This document shows positions 1 through 8,674 of a stretch of DNA of 64,000 bases, one piece after another. Position numbers and translations under genes: made by a program. The notes below the pieces were generated by a model. The model made no database searches. It saw only the letters and a list, made by a program, of their open reading frames with translations, and was not told where the DNA came from. Positions within the stretch are counted from its first letter, which is position 1; each line of letters starts with the position of its first letter. The stretch comes from Variovorax sp. UMC13 (GTDB lineage: Bacteria > Pseudomonadota > Gammaproteobacteria > Burkholderiales > Burkholderiaceae_C): assembly GCF_014170375.1 (NCBI RefSeq), contig NZ_LZZW01000031.1:310001-374000 (forward strand), read 5' to 3'.

Positions 1-1280
1 CGCTGGCCACGCTGCTGGCGCGCAGCGGCATCCCGCAGTCCTCGGGCTACAAGCTGGTCAACGCGCTGGTGGACGAGGGCTTCCTGCAGCGGCCGGCGCG
101 CGGCATGCTCGCGCTGGGCCCGGCGGCCGCGGCCTTCTTCTTCGCGCCGCTGCGGGCCCTGGCGCCCGCCGGCGACCCGAGCATCTCGGGCGGCGTGCGC
201 CACTACCCCGACGCCAGCGGCCGCGGCATGCCGCGCATGGCGCAGTGGAACCCGAACCTGCTCGACCTGGTGTCGACCACCCGCTTCCGGCGCGAGCCGC
301 CCTTCGTGATCGGTTTCGCCAACGCCTCGAGCTCCAGCCCCTGGCGCGTGGCCATGGCGCGCAGCCTGATGGCCGCGGCGCAGCGCCAGCGCGACGTGGT
401 CTCGCGCGTGATGGTGCGCGACGCCAGGGACGACCCGCGCCGCCAGATCGAGCAGCTGGCCGAGATGCGCGCGGAGCGCATGGACCTGTGCATCCTCAGC
501 GCGGCCGCCAGCGACCACCCCGAGCTGCTGGCCGCGGTGCGCGGGCTCGGCGCCGCGGGCATCCCGGTGATCGGCGTCGACCGCCTCTGCGGCCAGCCCG
601 AGGACATGGTGTCCTTCGTGACGGCGTCGGACGTGCTGGTCGGCCGCATGAGCGCGCTGTGGCTGGTCGAGCACCTGGGCGGCCGCGGCCGCATCCTGAT
701 GCTCTGCGGCCGCGAGGACGCGAGCCCCTGCCGGCTGCGGCTGCAGGCCGCGATGGAGATCCTGGGCCTGCATCCGGACATCGAGGTGGTGGCGATCGAG
801 TTCACCAACTGGGAGGCCAGCCTGGGCCATGCGATCGTGCAGCGCCACCTGGCCGAGGGCACGAAGTTCGACGGCGTGTGGTGCGACTCGGGCCTGCAGG
901 GCGTGGGCTCGCTGCGCGCCTTCACCGAGGCCGGCTACAAGCGCGGCACCATCCCGCCGCACACCGGGGGCGAGGTCAACCTGATGTACAAGCTGGCCTT
1001 CCACCACAAGATCCCGCTGTGCGGCGTCGACTACCCCGCGGCCATGGGCGCGCTGAGCTTCCAGACCGCGCTCGACACGCTGTTCGGCCGCCAGGTGCCG
1101 CGCCGCGTCGAGGCCAACCTCGAGATCGTGATCTCGCGCGGCCACGAGACCGCCTCGGTCAAGGCCGACCTGTTCGCCGAGGAAAAGGTGCGCTGGGACC
1201 GCGAGGACGAATACGTGCACGCCTCGGGCTGGATACCCAGCAGCACCACGCCGAACGGGCGCAAGCCCTTCTTCGTGTGA
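1..1280 (+). CDS. IclR-type HTH fused to periplasmic-binding-like sensor domain (5' truncated)
   Basis: The reading frame is already open at base 3, so the true start lies upstream of the window. The first ~50 visible residues resemble the second half of an IclR winged helix: a recognition-helix-like segment (IPQSSGYKLVNALVDEGFLQ), then a wing ending in a LGP-type turn. About 330 residues follow that look like a type I periplasmic sugar-binding domain: PFVIGFANAS strand, QIEQLAEM repeat, GIPVIGVD hinge, and a late CGVDYPAAMGA segment. There is no signal peptide in the visible part, so it is probably a cytoplasmic, ligand-responsive DNA-binding protein in the LacI style but with an IclR-like reader head. 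The next gene, 16 bp downstream, is another IclR-like regulator. The ligand is unknown. The fold assignment is inference from motifs. Confidence 0.7.
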   Translation, partial: LATLLARSGIPQSSGYKLVNALVDEGFLQRPARGMLALGPAAAAFFFAPLRALAPAGDPSISGGVRHYPDASGRGMPRMAQWNPNLLDLVSTTRFRREPPFVIGFANASSSSPWRVAMARSLMAAAQRQRDVVSRVMVRDARDDPRRQIEQLAEMRAERMDLCILSAAASDHPELLAAVRGLGAAGIPVIGVDRLCGQPEDMVSFVTASDVLVGRMSALWLVEHLGGRGRILMLCGREDASPCRLRLQAAMEILGLHPDIEVVAIEFTNWEASLGHAIVQRHLAEGTKFDGVWCDSGLQGVGSLRAFTEAGYKRGTIPPHTGGEVNLMYKLAFHHKIPLCGVDYPAAMGALSFQTALDTLFGRQVPRRVEANLEIVISRGHETASVKADLFAEEKVRWDREDEYVHASGWIPSSTTPNGRKPFFV

Positions 1281-1296
1281 ACGCGGGGCCGGCCTG

Positions 1297-1950
1297 ATGT
1301 CCGCGGCCTGGGCCACCGAAGCCGTCACGCGCTTTCGCGACATCCTCGCGCTGGTGTCGCGCGAGCAGGTGCGCACGGCCTACGAGATCGCGGTGCGGCT
1401 CAAGCTGCCGGTGAGTTCGACCTACCTCACGGTGACGGAGCTGGAACGCCTGTCCTGCCTGGCGCGCGACGAGAGCGGCTACCTGCTGGTGGGCATCCGG
1501 CCGCAGCAGATGGCGCTCGACGCGCTGGGCTTCCAGGTGGCGGCGCAGCGCCTGGCGCCGCTGGTGCGCCACCTGCGCGACCAGTCGGGCGAGACGGTGT
1601 TCATGGCCAGCATGGCCGAGATCCTGACGGTGGGCACCGTGGCCATGGGCTTCAACCCCGGGCACCTGGTGGTGCAGTCCTTCCAGACCTATCGCTATGC
1701 GACCGCGCCCCCGCCCTCGGAGCTGACGCGGCCCGGCGTGTTCGAGCTCACGCTGGCCACCAACGCGCAGTACGGCGACCATGGCGGGCTGGTGAACCTG
1801 ATGGCGCTGCAGCTCGCGCGCTCGAGCTCCAGCGCGCACCCCGCCACGCTGGCGGTGGGCGTGGCACGGCCCGAGGGCGACTTCCGCGACGCGGCGCACA
1901 TCGCGCGCAAGCTGCTCGAACTCAAGGCCTTCTTCGATTCGCCGGGCTGA
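1297..1950 (+). CDS. IclR-family-like transcriptional regulator
   Basis: 217 residues. The N-terminal ~65 residues fit an IclR winged helix-turn-helix (TAYEIAVRLKLPVSSTYLTV followed by a wing). The C-terminal ~140 residues resemble a shortened IclR effector domain (QSGETVFMASMAEILTVG, with a late DFRDAAHIARKLLE helix). Typical IclR proteins are near 260 residues, so this one is short. It starts 16 bp after the HTH/binding-protein fusion gene and is probably co-transcribed with it. It ends 13 bp before the convergent 3' end of the aldehyde oxidase large subunit. Its target and ligand cannot be read from the sequence. Confidence 0.65.
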   Translation: MSAAWATEAVTRFRDILALVSREQVRTAYEIAVRLKLPVSSTYLTVTELERLSCLARDESGYLLVGIRPQQMALDALGFQVAAQRLAPLVRHLRDQSGETVFMASMAEILTVGTVAMGFNPGHLVVQSFQTYRYATAPPPSELTRPGVFELTLATNAQYGDHGGLVNLMALQLARSSSSAHPATLAVGVARPEGDFRDAAHIARKLLELKAFFDSPG

Positions 1951-1963
1951 TGGCGCAGCGCCG

Positions 1964-4183
1964 CTACAGCAGGTCCTCGAGCATCAGCGGCAGCCGCCGC
2001 AAGCGCTTGCCGGTCGCATGGAACACCGCGTTCACGATGGCCGGCGCCACCCCCACCATCGCCACCTCGCCTAGGCCCTTGACGCCCAGCGCGTTGAGCC
2101 GCGTGTCGGGCTTGCCCACGAAGTCGACCTCGATGCGGCCGATGTCGGCCGCCACCGGCAGCACGTACTCGGCCAGGTCGGCGTTGAGGAAACCGCCGTA
2201 GCGCGCATCGACCTCGCTGACCTCGCGCAGCGCGGCACCGATGCCCCAGACCACGCCGCCCTCGACCTGGCTGCGCGCGGTGCGCGGGCTGGCGACGATG
2301 CCGCAGTCGGCCACGCTGACCACGCGCGGCACGCGGATGCGGCGCGTGGTGGGCTCGATGCGCACCTCGACGAAATGCGCGATGAAGCTGAAGCCCACGA
2401 AGTCCGGGTACACCGGCCCGGCGGCCGCGGGCAGGCCGCCGGTCAGCCGGCCGAACACCTGCTCGGGCTGGCCCGGCGCGCGCCGGCGGCTCTCGGCTTC
2501 TGCGAAGGCGCGGCCCGAGGCACGCAGCAGCGACAGCGCCGTGACGCCCGCCTCGCCGGCCGCGGCGCCCGCGTGCTGCCGCAGGTCGTCCATCAGCCGC
2601 TGCGCGGCTTCCTGCACCGGCGGCAACGCGGTGGCCGTGCCCCAGGAACCGGCCGTCAGGTGCTGCGGCGCGGCCGTGGTGTCGCCCAGCAGGATCTCGA
2701 CCGCGGCCACCGGCGCGCCGAGGGCGCGCGCCACCGTCACCGCGATGGCGGTGCGCATGCCCTGCCCCATCTCGTGGCCGCCCACCGCCACCCGCACCGT
2801 GCCGTTGCTGCGCAGGCGCACGGTGGCGATGGCCGGCGCCATGGCCGCCTTGTAGGTGCCGATGGCCACGCCCCAGCCGACCTGGCTGCCGTCGGGCGCG
2901 CGCATCGAGCCCGGCGCCATCGTGCGGCGGGCCCAGCCGAAGATCTCGCTGCCCTTCACCAGGCACTCGGCCACGTGGCGCGAGGAGAAGGGCTTGCCGG
3001 TCAGCGGGTCGGCCGCGGCGTCGTTGGCCAGCCGCAGCGCCACCGGGTCGCGGTCGAGCGCGTAGGCCATCTCGTCGATCGCGCTCTCGAAGGCGAAGGC
3101 CGCGGGATGTTCGAAGGGTGCGCGCATGTAGCCCGGCGTCTGCACATCGGTGCGCACCAGCCGCTCGCGCCCGAGGAAATGGTCGATGCCGTACAGCCGC
3201 GACGTGATCTCGGTGCCCATCGAGGGGAACAGGTCGTGGCGCGAGCTCTGCTGGTCGATCTCGTGGACCGCCGCCAGCAAGCGGCCATTCCGGTCGGCGC
3301 CCAGCCGCACGCGGTGCCGGCTGGCCGGGCGGAAGCTGGCGTTGTGGAACAGCTGCGCGCGCGTCATCACCAGCTTGACCGGACGCCCCAGCATGCGCGC
3401 CGCGATCGCCACCAGCGCGGTGTGCGACTGCAGCGAGTTCTTCTGGCCGAAGCCGCCGCCCAGCGAGGGCGAGCGCACGCGCACCCTGGCGGCATCGAGG
3501 CCCAGCTGCTTCGCGACGCCGTGCCGCACGCCCTCGGCGTTCTGCGTGGGCTCGTGGATCGTGAGCACGCCCTCGCTGTCCCACTCGGCCACGGTGGCGA
3601 TGATCTCCATCGGGTTCTGGTGCTGGGCCGGCAGCGTGTAGCGCAGGTCCACCGTCACGGCCGCGCCGGCCAGCGCGCCCTCGGGATCGCCCACGCGGCG
3701 GTCGGCGAACATCGGCTGCGGCAGCACCGCGGTCTGCGCCAGCGGCTCGGCCTCGGGCGCGTCGAGCGTGGCGACGAAGGGCGCGGCTTCGTACGCCACC
3801 ACCACCAGCGCGGCCGCCTCGCGCGCGGCCTCGAGCGTGTCGGCCACCACCATCGCGACGCTCTGGCCGCGGTAGGCGATCTGCGCCGAGCGCAGCGGAT
3901 AGACGCTCTGGAAGCCGAAGCCGCCGCCCATCAGGAAGCCGCCGCTGTCGAAGGCGCCGACGTTCTCGTGCGTGAGCACCGCGCGCACGCCGCGCACGCG
4001 CTGCGCGGCCGCCGTGTCGATGCCGGTGATGCGGCCGCGCGCGATGCGCGAAGGCACCAGCGCCGCATGCAGCAGCCCGGGGCGCGTGTCGTCGGCCGCG
4101 TAGCGCGTGGCGCCGCGCACCTTGTCGTGCGCGTCGACGCGCTCGGTGCCGGCGCGCGGGGTGTTCTTGATCGTCGTTGCCAT
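1964..4183 (-). CDS. paoC: Xanthine-dehydrogenase-family molybdopterin-binding subunit (PaoC-like aldehyde oxidoreductase)
   Basis: 739 residues, the usual length for a PaoC-type large subunit. It should bind the molybdenum cofactor and oxidise aldehydes in the periplasm as part of a heterotrimer with the two genes upstream. Visible family features are the N-terminal RVDAHDKVRGATRYAADD domain, glycine-rich cofactor loops (SLGGGFGQKN, GGHEMGQGMRTAI) and the C-terminal GVKGLGEVAM motif. The Glu of this motif, around residue 706, is the general base of the family. It starts 2 bp after the FAD subunit stop, so the three genes form one operon. No PaoD/XdhC-type cofactor-insertion chaperone is present in the window. 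Confidence 0.88.
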   Translation of the reverse strand: MATTIKNTPRAGTERVDAHDKVRGATRYAADDTRPGLLHAALVPSRIARGRITGIDTAAAQRVRGVRAVLTHENVGAFDSGGFLMGGGFGFQSVYPLRSAQIAYRGQSVAMVVADTLEAAREAAALVVVAYEAAPFVATLDAPEAEPLAQTAVLPQPMFADRRVGDPEGALAGAAVTVDLRYTLPAQHQNPMEIIATVAEWDSEGVLTIHEPTQNAEGVRHGVAKQLGLDAARVRVRSPSLGGGFGQKNSLQSHTALVAIAARMLGRPVKLVMTRAQLFHNASFRPASRHRVRLGADRNGRLLAAVHEIDQQSSRHDLFPSMGTEITSRLYGIDHFLGRERLVRTDVQTPGYMRAPFEHPAAFAFESAIDEMAYALDRDPVALRLANDAAADPLTGKPFSSRHVAECLVKGSEIFGWARRTMAPGSMRAPDGSQVGWGVAIGTYKAAMAPAIATVRLRSNGTVRVAVGGHEMGQGMRTAIAVTVARALGAPVAAVEILLGDTTAAPQHLTAGSWGTATALPPVQEAAQRLMDDLRQHAGAAAGEAGVTALSLLRASGRAFAEAESRRRAPGQPEQVFGRLTGGLPAAAGPVYPDFVGFSFIAHFVEVRIEPTTRRIRVPRVVSVADCGIVASPRTARSQVEGGVVWGIGAALREVSEVDARYGGFLNADLAEYVLPVAADIGRIEVDFVGKPDTRLNALGVKGLGEVAMVGVAPAIVNAVFHATGKRLRRLPLMLEDLL

Positions 4184-4185
4184 CG

Positions 4186-5181
4186 TCAGCTCCTGTCCTT
4201 GGCCAGCATGAGCGCATCGGTCACGGTCTCGATGCCCAGCGCCACCTTGAACGCGTTGTGTTCCAGCGGCTGTGCGCCCGCGAAAGCCAGCTCGGCCGCG
4301 CGCCGTGCGGCCGCGCGCGTGAGCGGCAGCCCGCGCAGGCTGCGCTCGGCCTCGGTGGCGCGCCAGGGCCGCGTGGCCACGCCGCCCAGCGCGATGCGCG
4401 CATCGGCCACGCGCTGGCCCTGCAGGTGCACGGCCACCGCGGCCGAGGCCAGCGCGAAGGCATAGGACTCGCGGTCGCGGATCTTGTGGTACGTCGAGGC
4501 CCGGCCCACCGGCCCGCGCGGGATGCGGATCCGCACAATCAGTTCGTCGGCCGCCAGCACCGTCTCGAGGTGCGGCGTGGCGCCCGGCGCGCGGTGCAGC
4601 TCGCGCACCGGCACCGTGCGCTCGCCGCGCGGGCTCAGCGTGTCGACCACCGCGTCGAAGGCCGTGAGCGCGACCGCCATGTCGCCGGGATAGACCGCCA
4701 CGCAGGCCTCGCTGCCGCCCAGCACCGCATGGCCGCGGTTCTGCCCGCCGAGGGCCGCGCAGCCGCTGCCGGGCTGGCGCTTGTTGCAGGCGAACTCGGG
4801 GCCGCCGCGGAAGTAGGCGCAGCGCGTGCGCTGCAGCAGGTTGCCGCCTACGGTCGCCATGTTGCGCAACTGCTGCGAGGCGGCCTTCCAGAGCGACTCC
4901 GACAGGGCCGGGAATTCACGCAGCACCACCGCGTGCTCGGCCACCTCGCTCATGGCCGCGAGCGCGCCGATGCGCAGCTCGCCGCGCTCGCTCGCATCGA
5001 TGCGGGCCAGCCCCTCGATGCGCGTGACGTCGATCACCGTGGCCGGCGCTTCCACGCCCAGCTTCATCAGGTCGAACAGCGTGGTGCCGCCCGCGAAGTA
5101 GCGCGCACCGGTCGGCTGCCGGGCGAACAGCTGCACGGCCTCGCCGGTGCTGCGCGGGCGGAGGTAGGCGAAGTCACGCAT
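4186..5181 (-). CDS. paoB: Aldehyde oxidoreductase FAD-binding subunit (PaoB-like)
   Basis: 331 residues. This is the electron-transfer middle subunit, carrying FAD between the [2Fe-2S] protein and an external acceptor. FAD-contact segments are visible at about residues 29-36 (FAGGTTLFD) and 107-116 (NMATVGGNLL). Immediately after the second lie cysteines at about 121, 132, 141 and 160 (CAYFRGGPEFACNKRQPGSG region). This insertion is typical of PaoB and 4-hydroxybenzoyl-CoA reductase beta subunits, where it holds an extra [4Fe-4S] cluster. It overlaps the upstream [2Fe-2S] gene by 8 bp, indicating translational coupling. Confidence 0.87.
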   Translation of the reverse strand: MRDFAYLRPRSTGEAVQLFARQPTGARYFAGGTTLFDLMKLGVEAPATVIDVTRIEGLARIDASERGELRIGALAAMSEVAEHAVVLREFPALSESLWKAASQQLRNMATVGGNLLQRTRCAYFRGGPEFACNKRQPGSGCAALGGQNRGHAVLGGSEACVAVYPGDMAVALTAFDAVVDTLSPRGERTVPVRELHRAPGATPHLETVLAADELIVRIRIPRGPVGRASTYHKIRDRESYAFALASAAVAVHLQGQRVADARIALGGVATRPWRATEAERSLRGLPLTRAAARRAAELAFAGAQPLEHNAFKVALGIETVTDALMLAKDRS

Positions 5182-5809
5182 GGCGCAGGCCCTCCCGGTG
5201 CAGCATCTGCGGCGCGGCTTCGCGGATCGCCTCGAGGATGCCCGCGTAGGCGCCGCAGCGGCAGAGGTTGCCGCTCATGTACTCGCGGATCTGCGCGTCG
5301 CTGGTGGCATGGCCTTCGCGCACGCAGGCGATGGCCGCCATCACCTGGCCCGGCGTGCAGTAGCCGCACTGCAGCGCGTCGTGGTCGACGAAGGCCTGCT
5401 GCATCGGGTGCAGCGTGCCGTCGGCCGACTCGATGCCTTCGATGGTGGTGACGGCGCAGCCGTCGGCCTTGACGGCGAGCGTGAGGCAGGAGGCCACGCG
5501 CCGGCCGTCGAGGTGCACCGTGCAGGCGCCGCACTGGCCGTGGTCGCAGCCCTTCTTGGCGCCGGTCAGGCCCAGCTGCTCGCGCAGCACATCGAGCAGC
5601 GAGGCGCGCGGTTCCAGCATCAGCGCGTGCGGCTGGCCGTTGACGCTGACCTGCGTGGGCTGCGTGCCGGCATGAGCGGTCGGAGGCGCATCCGGCGCCG
5701 CAGCCGCGTGCGGGGTCACGGCCACGCCGGCACCGGCCGCGGTGCTCATCATGAAGGTGCGCCGGTTCAGCTGGGGCGCTGCCGGGGGCGGTGTGGAGGG
5801 ATGGTTCAT
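5174..5809 (-). CDS. paoA: Aldehyde oxidoreductase [2Fe-2S] subunit with Tat signal (PaoA-like)
   Basis: 211 residues from the ATG at 5809, which follows an AGAGG ribosome site. A longer frame upstream was rejected because it would run through the promoter region. A twin-arginine signal (NRRTFMM, Arg 16-17, then a hydrophobic Ala/Gly stretch) implies Tat export of the folded complex. Two [2Fe-2S] clusters are complete: Cys 88, 93, 96 and 108 (CDHGQCGACTVHLDG) and the CGYCTPGQ ... GNLCRCG pair in the C-terminal half. It is the first gene of the operon, divergent from the LysR gene at 5925. The 115 bp between them should contain both promoters. Confidence 0.9.
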   Translation of the reverse strand: MNHPSTPPPAAPQLNRRTFMMSTAAGAGVAVTPHAAAAPDAPPTAHAGTQPTQVSVNGQPHALMLEPRASLLDVLREQLGLTGAKKGCDHGQCGACTVHLDGRRVASCLTLAVKADGCAVTTIEGIESADGTLHPMQQAFVDHDALQCGYCTPGQVMAAIACVREGHATSDAQIREYMSGNLCRCGAYAGILEAIREAAPQMLHREGLRHA

Positions 5810-5924
5810 CGGGGCCTCTGGGGTGGATGCGGCACGAGTCTCTCTATTCGCACCGGTGGGATAAAGGCCCAAAACTCGCCAATACAATCCAACCCACCTC
5901 AACAATCAGCTTGAGAAGGACGCC

Positions 5925-6833
5925 ATGGACCGCTTCGATGCCATGCAACTTTTCACCCGCATCGTCGAGCTCGGCAGCTTCACGCAGGCCGCCCATGCCC
6001 TCGACATCCCGCGCGCCACCGCCACCCATGCGCTCAAGGCGCTCGAGGCCCGGCTGCAGGTGCGGCTGCTCGAACGCACCACGCGCCAGGTGCGCACCAC
6101 GGTCGACGGCCAGGCCTTCTACGAGCGTTGCCGCCACCTGCTGCGCGACCTGGAGGACGCCGAATCCTCGCTGGCGCAGCTGGCGGTCAGCCCGCGCGGG
6201 CGGCTGCGCATCGACATCCACGGCGCCGCCGCGAACGACCTGCTGCTGCCGCGCATCGGCGAGTTCCATGCGCGCTATCCGCACATCGAGATGGTGATGG
6301 GCAGCGGCGACCGGCTGGTGGACCTGGTGCGCGAGGGCGTGGACTGCGTGGTGCGCGGCGGCGAGCCGCGCGATTCGTCGCTGGTCACGCGCCGGCTCGC
6401 GCTCGTGCCGCAGGTGACCTGCGCCAGCCCGGCCTACCTCGCAGTCCATGGCACGCCGCTGCAGCCCGCCGACCTGGCGCGGCACCTGGGCGTGAACTTC
6501 TTCTCCGCCGCGCGGCCCGACGTCTTTCCCTACCTGTTCGAGGTCGACGGCAAGGTGGAAGAGCACACGCTGCAGGGCTGGATCAGCGTCAACGGCGCCG
6601 ACAGCTACAAGCTCTGCGCCGAGCAGGGCTGCGGGATCATCCAGGTGCCGCGCTACGGCATCGAGCGGCAGTTGCGCGAAGGCACGCTGGTCGAGATCCT
6701 GGCCCACACGCCCTGCCCGCCCATGGTCCATTCGGTGCTGTACCCGCACCACCGGCAGCTCTCGCCGCGGGTGCGGGTGTTCATCGACTGGGTGACGGCG
6801 ATCTATGCCGAGCGCTTCGGCGCGCTGAAGTAG
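5925..6833 (+). CDS. LysR-family regulator, probable regulator of the aldehyde oxidase operon
   Basis: 302 residues, standard LysR length. The N-terminal winged helix is clear (GSFTQAAHALDIPRATATHA followed by ARLQVRLLERTTRQV), and the C-terminal half is a LysR substrate-binding domain (SPRGRLRIDIHG onward). It is divergent from the paoABC-like operon across a 115-bp gap, the classical arrangement for a LysR activator and its target. A -10-like TACAAT lies at 5883-5888. The start has an AGAAGGA-type ribosome site just upstream. The inducing aldehyde or other ligand is unknown. Confidence 0.87.
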   Translation: MDRFDAMQLFTRIVELGSFTQAAHALDIPRATATHALKALEARLQVRLLERTTRQVRTTVDGQAFYERCRHLLRDLEDAESSLAQLAVSPRGRLRIDIHGAAANDLLLPRIGEFHARYPHIEMVMGSGDRLVDLVREGVDCVVRGGEPRDSSLVTRRLALVPQVTCASPAYLAVHGTPLQPADLARHLGVNFFSAARPDVFPYLFEVDGKVEEHTLQGWISVNGADSYKLCAEQGCGIIQVPRYGIERQLREGTLVEILAHTPCPPMVHSVLYPHHRQLSPRVRVFIDWVTAIYAERFGALK

Positions 6834-6919
6834 CGGCGGCGGCCCTCGCTCTGGCGGCATCGTCCGACGCCGGGGACGCCGCGGCTCCGGTAGCTTGCGC
6901 AGCATTCCAGGAGCCCGCC

Positions 6920-7501
6920 ATGACCCGAAGCCTGCGCCAGACCCTCACCCGCCCGCCCGTCCTGATCGCCGTGGCGCTGGCCGCCGCACTGGTCGTCGCG
7001 GGCTGCGCCACCTCGTCGAGGTCGACGATCCCGCCGGTCGCGCAGGTGGACCTGCAGCGCTTCATGGGCGACTGGTACGTGATCGGCAACATCCCGACCC
7101 GGCCCGAGCGCGAGGCCTTCAACGCGGTGGAGTCGTACACGCTCCAGCCCGACGGCCGGATCGCGACGCGCTTCCGCTACCGCGAGGGCGCCTTCGACGG
7201 CGAAGTGAAGACGATGCACCCCGAAGGCACGGTGGTGCCGGGCACAGGCAACGCGGTGTGGGGCATGCAGTTCATCTGGCCGATCAAGGCCGAGTACGTG
7301 ATCGTCGACATCGACCCCGACTACCAGCTCACCATCGTCGGGCGCAGCGACCGCGACTACGCCTGGATCATGGCGCGCACGCCGACCATCCCCGAACCGC
7401 GCTACCAGGCGGCGGTGGCGCGGCTGGTGGCGCTGGGCTACAGCACCGACAAGCTGCGCCGCGTACCGCAGCGGTGGCCGGAGCCGACGGGCACGCCCTA
7501 G
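6920..7501 (+). CDS. blc: Outer-membrane lipocalin lipoprotein (Blc-like)
   Basis: 193 residues. A lipoprotein signal ends in the lipobox LVVAGC, with Cys near residue 32 as the lipidation site. It is followed by the lipocalin signature MGDWYVIGNIPT (Gly-x-Trp motif) and the WPIKAEYVIVDIDPDYQLTIVG strands typical of bacterial Blc. These proteins bind fatty acids or lysophospholipids at the outer membrane. The ATG at 6920 has a CAGGAG ribosome site 6 bp upstream. It is monocistronic between the LysR gene and a DUF1330 gene. Confidence 0.88.
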   Translation: MTRSLRQTLTRPPVLIAVALAAALVVAGCATSSRSTIPPVAQVDLQRFMGDWYVIGNIPTRPEREAFNAVESYTLQPDGRIATRFRYREGAFDGEVKTMHPEGTVVPGTGNAVWGMQFIWPIKAEYVIVDIDPDYQLTIVGRSDRDYAWIMARTPTIPEPRYQAAVARLVALGYSTDKLRRVPQRWPEPTGTP

Positions 7502-7654
7502 AAATCCCTCGTCGCCGACAGCTGCGCGACGGGCCGGGCGCCATCTTCTTCCAGGTCTGGCAAGATCCGGCCAGAAGCGGCACCGCGCGCGTCGCTGCCT
7601 GCGACCGAGCCGATGCGGGCTTCCGTTTTTTCCAACACCAAAAGAGAGATCACC

Positions 7655-7945
7655 ATGGCAAAAGCCTACTGGGTCAGTGCGTACCGTGCGGTCAAGGACG
7701 CCGACAAACTTGCAGCCTATGCAGCGTTGGCCGGCCCGGCCATCACCGCCGGCGGCGGACGCTTCCTGGCCCGGGGACTGCCGGCCGAGGTCTACGAGTT
7801 CGGCCTGGCCCAGCGCACGGTGCTGATCGAATTCGACAGCGTCGCGCAGGCGAAGTCCGTGCACGACAGTGCCGCCTACCAGGCCGCGCTTGATGCGTTG
7901 GGCGACGGCGCCGAGCGGGACCTGCGGATCGTCGAAGGCGTGTGA
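7655..7945 (+). CDS. DUF1330 family protein
   Basis: 96 residues from the ATG at 7655, preceded by an AAAGAGAGA ribosome site. A longer upstream frame was not used because it has no ribosome site. The protein is a small ferredoxin-like alpha/beta fold of the DUF1330 family (KAYWVSAYRAVKDADKLAAY, GGRFLARG, VLIEFDSVAQAKSVHDSAAY). The family is broadly related to dimeric alpha/beta-barrel monooxygenase-like proteins, but no reaction is established. It stands alone, 46 bp before a glutathione S-transferase gene on the same strand. Confidence 0.82.
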   Translation: MAKAYWVSAYRAVKDADKLAAYAALAGPAITAGGGRFLARGLPAEVYEFGLAQRTVLIEFDSVAQAKSVHDSAAYQAALDALGDGAERDLRIVEGV

Positions 7946-7990
7946 GGCGCGCCGGTTGAAACGTGCAGGCGATCACGGCGCAACGACCCG

Positions 7991-8674
7991 ATGACATCCG
8001 AGCGCATGCAATTGTTCACCGGCCCGCTCAGCATGTTCGGCGCCAAGGCCGAGATCGCGGCGCTCGAGAAAGGGCTGGCCTTCGAGCGCGTGATGGTGCC
8101 CTTCGACCGTGACGACCGCTACGCGCCACGCCACCCCGAGGTGCTGCGCATCAACCCCAAGCAGCAGGTGCCGGTGCTGATCCACGGGGCCGTCGAGCTC
8201 TTCGACTCGACGCAGATCTTCGAGTACTTCGAAGACCTGAAGCCGCACCCTGCCCTCTGGCCGAGCGGCGCGGCGGCGCGTGCCCAGGCACGCAAGCTCG
8301 AGCACCTGGCCGACGAGGTCTTCTTTCCCAACGTCGTCCAGCTGTTCGGCCTGCAGGAAGCGATGCAGAGCGCCCCCGCCATCGCAGCCTGCGCGGCGTG
8401 TGCGCGGCACTACGAGGCGATGGAGGGGCTGCTCGCCGGGCAGGACCACCTCGCGGGTGACTATTCCTACGCCGACATCGCCCTGTACATGGCCCACGTG
8501 TTCGCGGACCGCAAGGGCGCCGGCATGACCGAGGCCACGCCGCGCCTGGTCGCCTGGCGTGAACGCGTCGGCCAGCGCGTGGCGGTGCGCAAGGTGGTCG
8601 GACCGATGATGAAGTTCCTGGCTTCGCAGGGCCGGCCGGTGCCGCGCTTCCTCCAATCGCACCTCTCTGCTTGA
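7991..8674 (+). CDS. Glutathione S-transferase family protein
   Basis: 227 residues with an N-terminal thioredoxin-like domain (MQLFTGPLSMFGAKAEIA, then the cis-Pro segment NPKQQVPVLI and ELFDSTQIFEYFE, which binds the gamma-glutamyl group) and an all-helical C-terminal domain. The fold is recognisable, but the substrate is not. The catalytic Ser/Tyr/Cys near the N-terminus is uncertain (Ser of LSMFG is a candidate). The gene lies downstream of the DUF1330 gene on the same strand. Confidence 0.85.
   Translation: MTSERMQLFTGPLSMFGAKAEIAALEKGLAFERVMVPFDRDDRYAPRHPEVLRINPKQQVPVLIHGAVELFDSTQIFEYFEDLKPHPALWPSGAAARAQARKLEHLADEVFFPNVVQLFGLQEAMQSAPAIAACAACARHYEAMEGLLAGQDHLAGDYSYADIALYMAHVFADRKGAGMTEATPRLVAWRERVGQRVAVRKVVGPMMKFLASQGRPVPRFLQSHLSA

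Noticed and set aside
1695..4465. Very long open frames on the strand opposite to, or out of frame with, the aldehyde oxidase genes
   Set aside because: High GC removes stop codons from shadow frames; their translations are Arg/Ala/Gly-rich with no domain, while the aldehyde oxidase frames carry complete family motifs.
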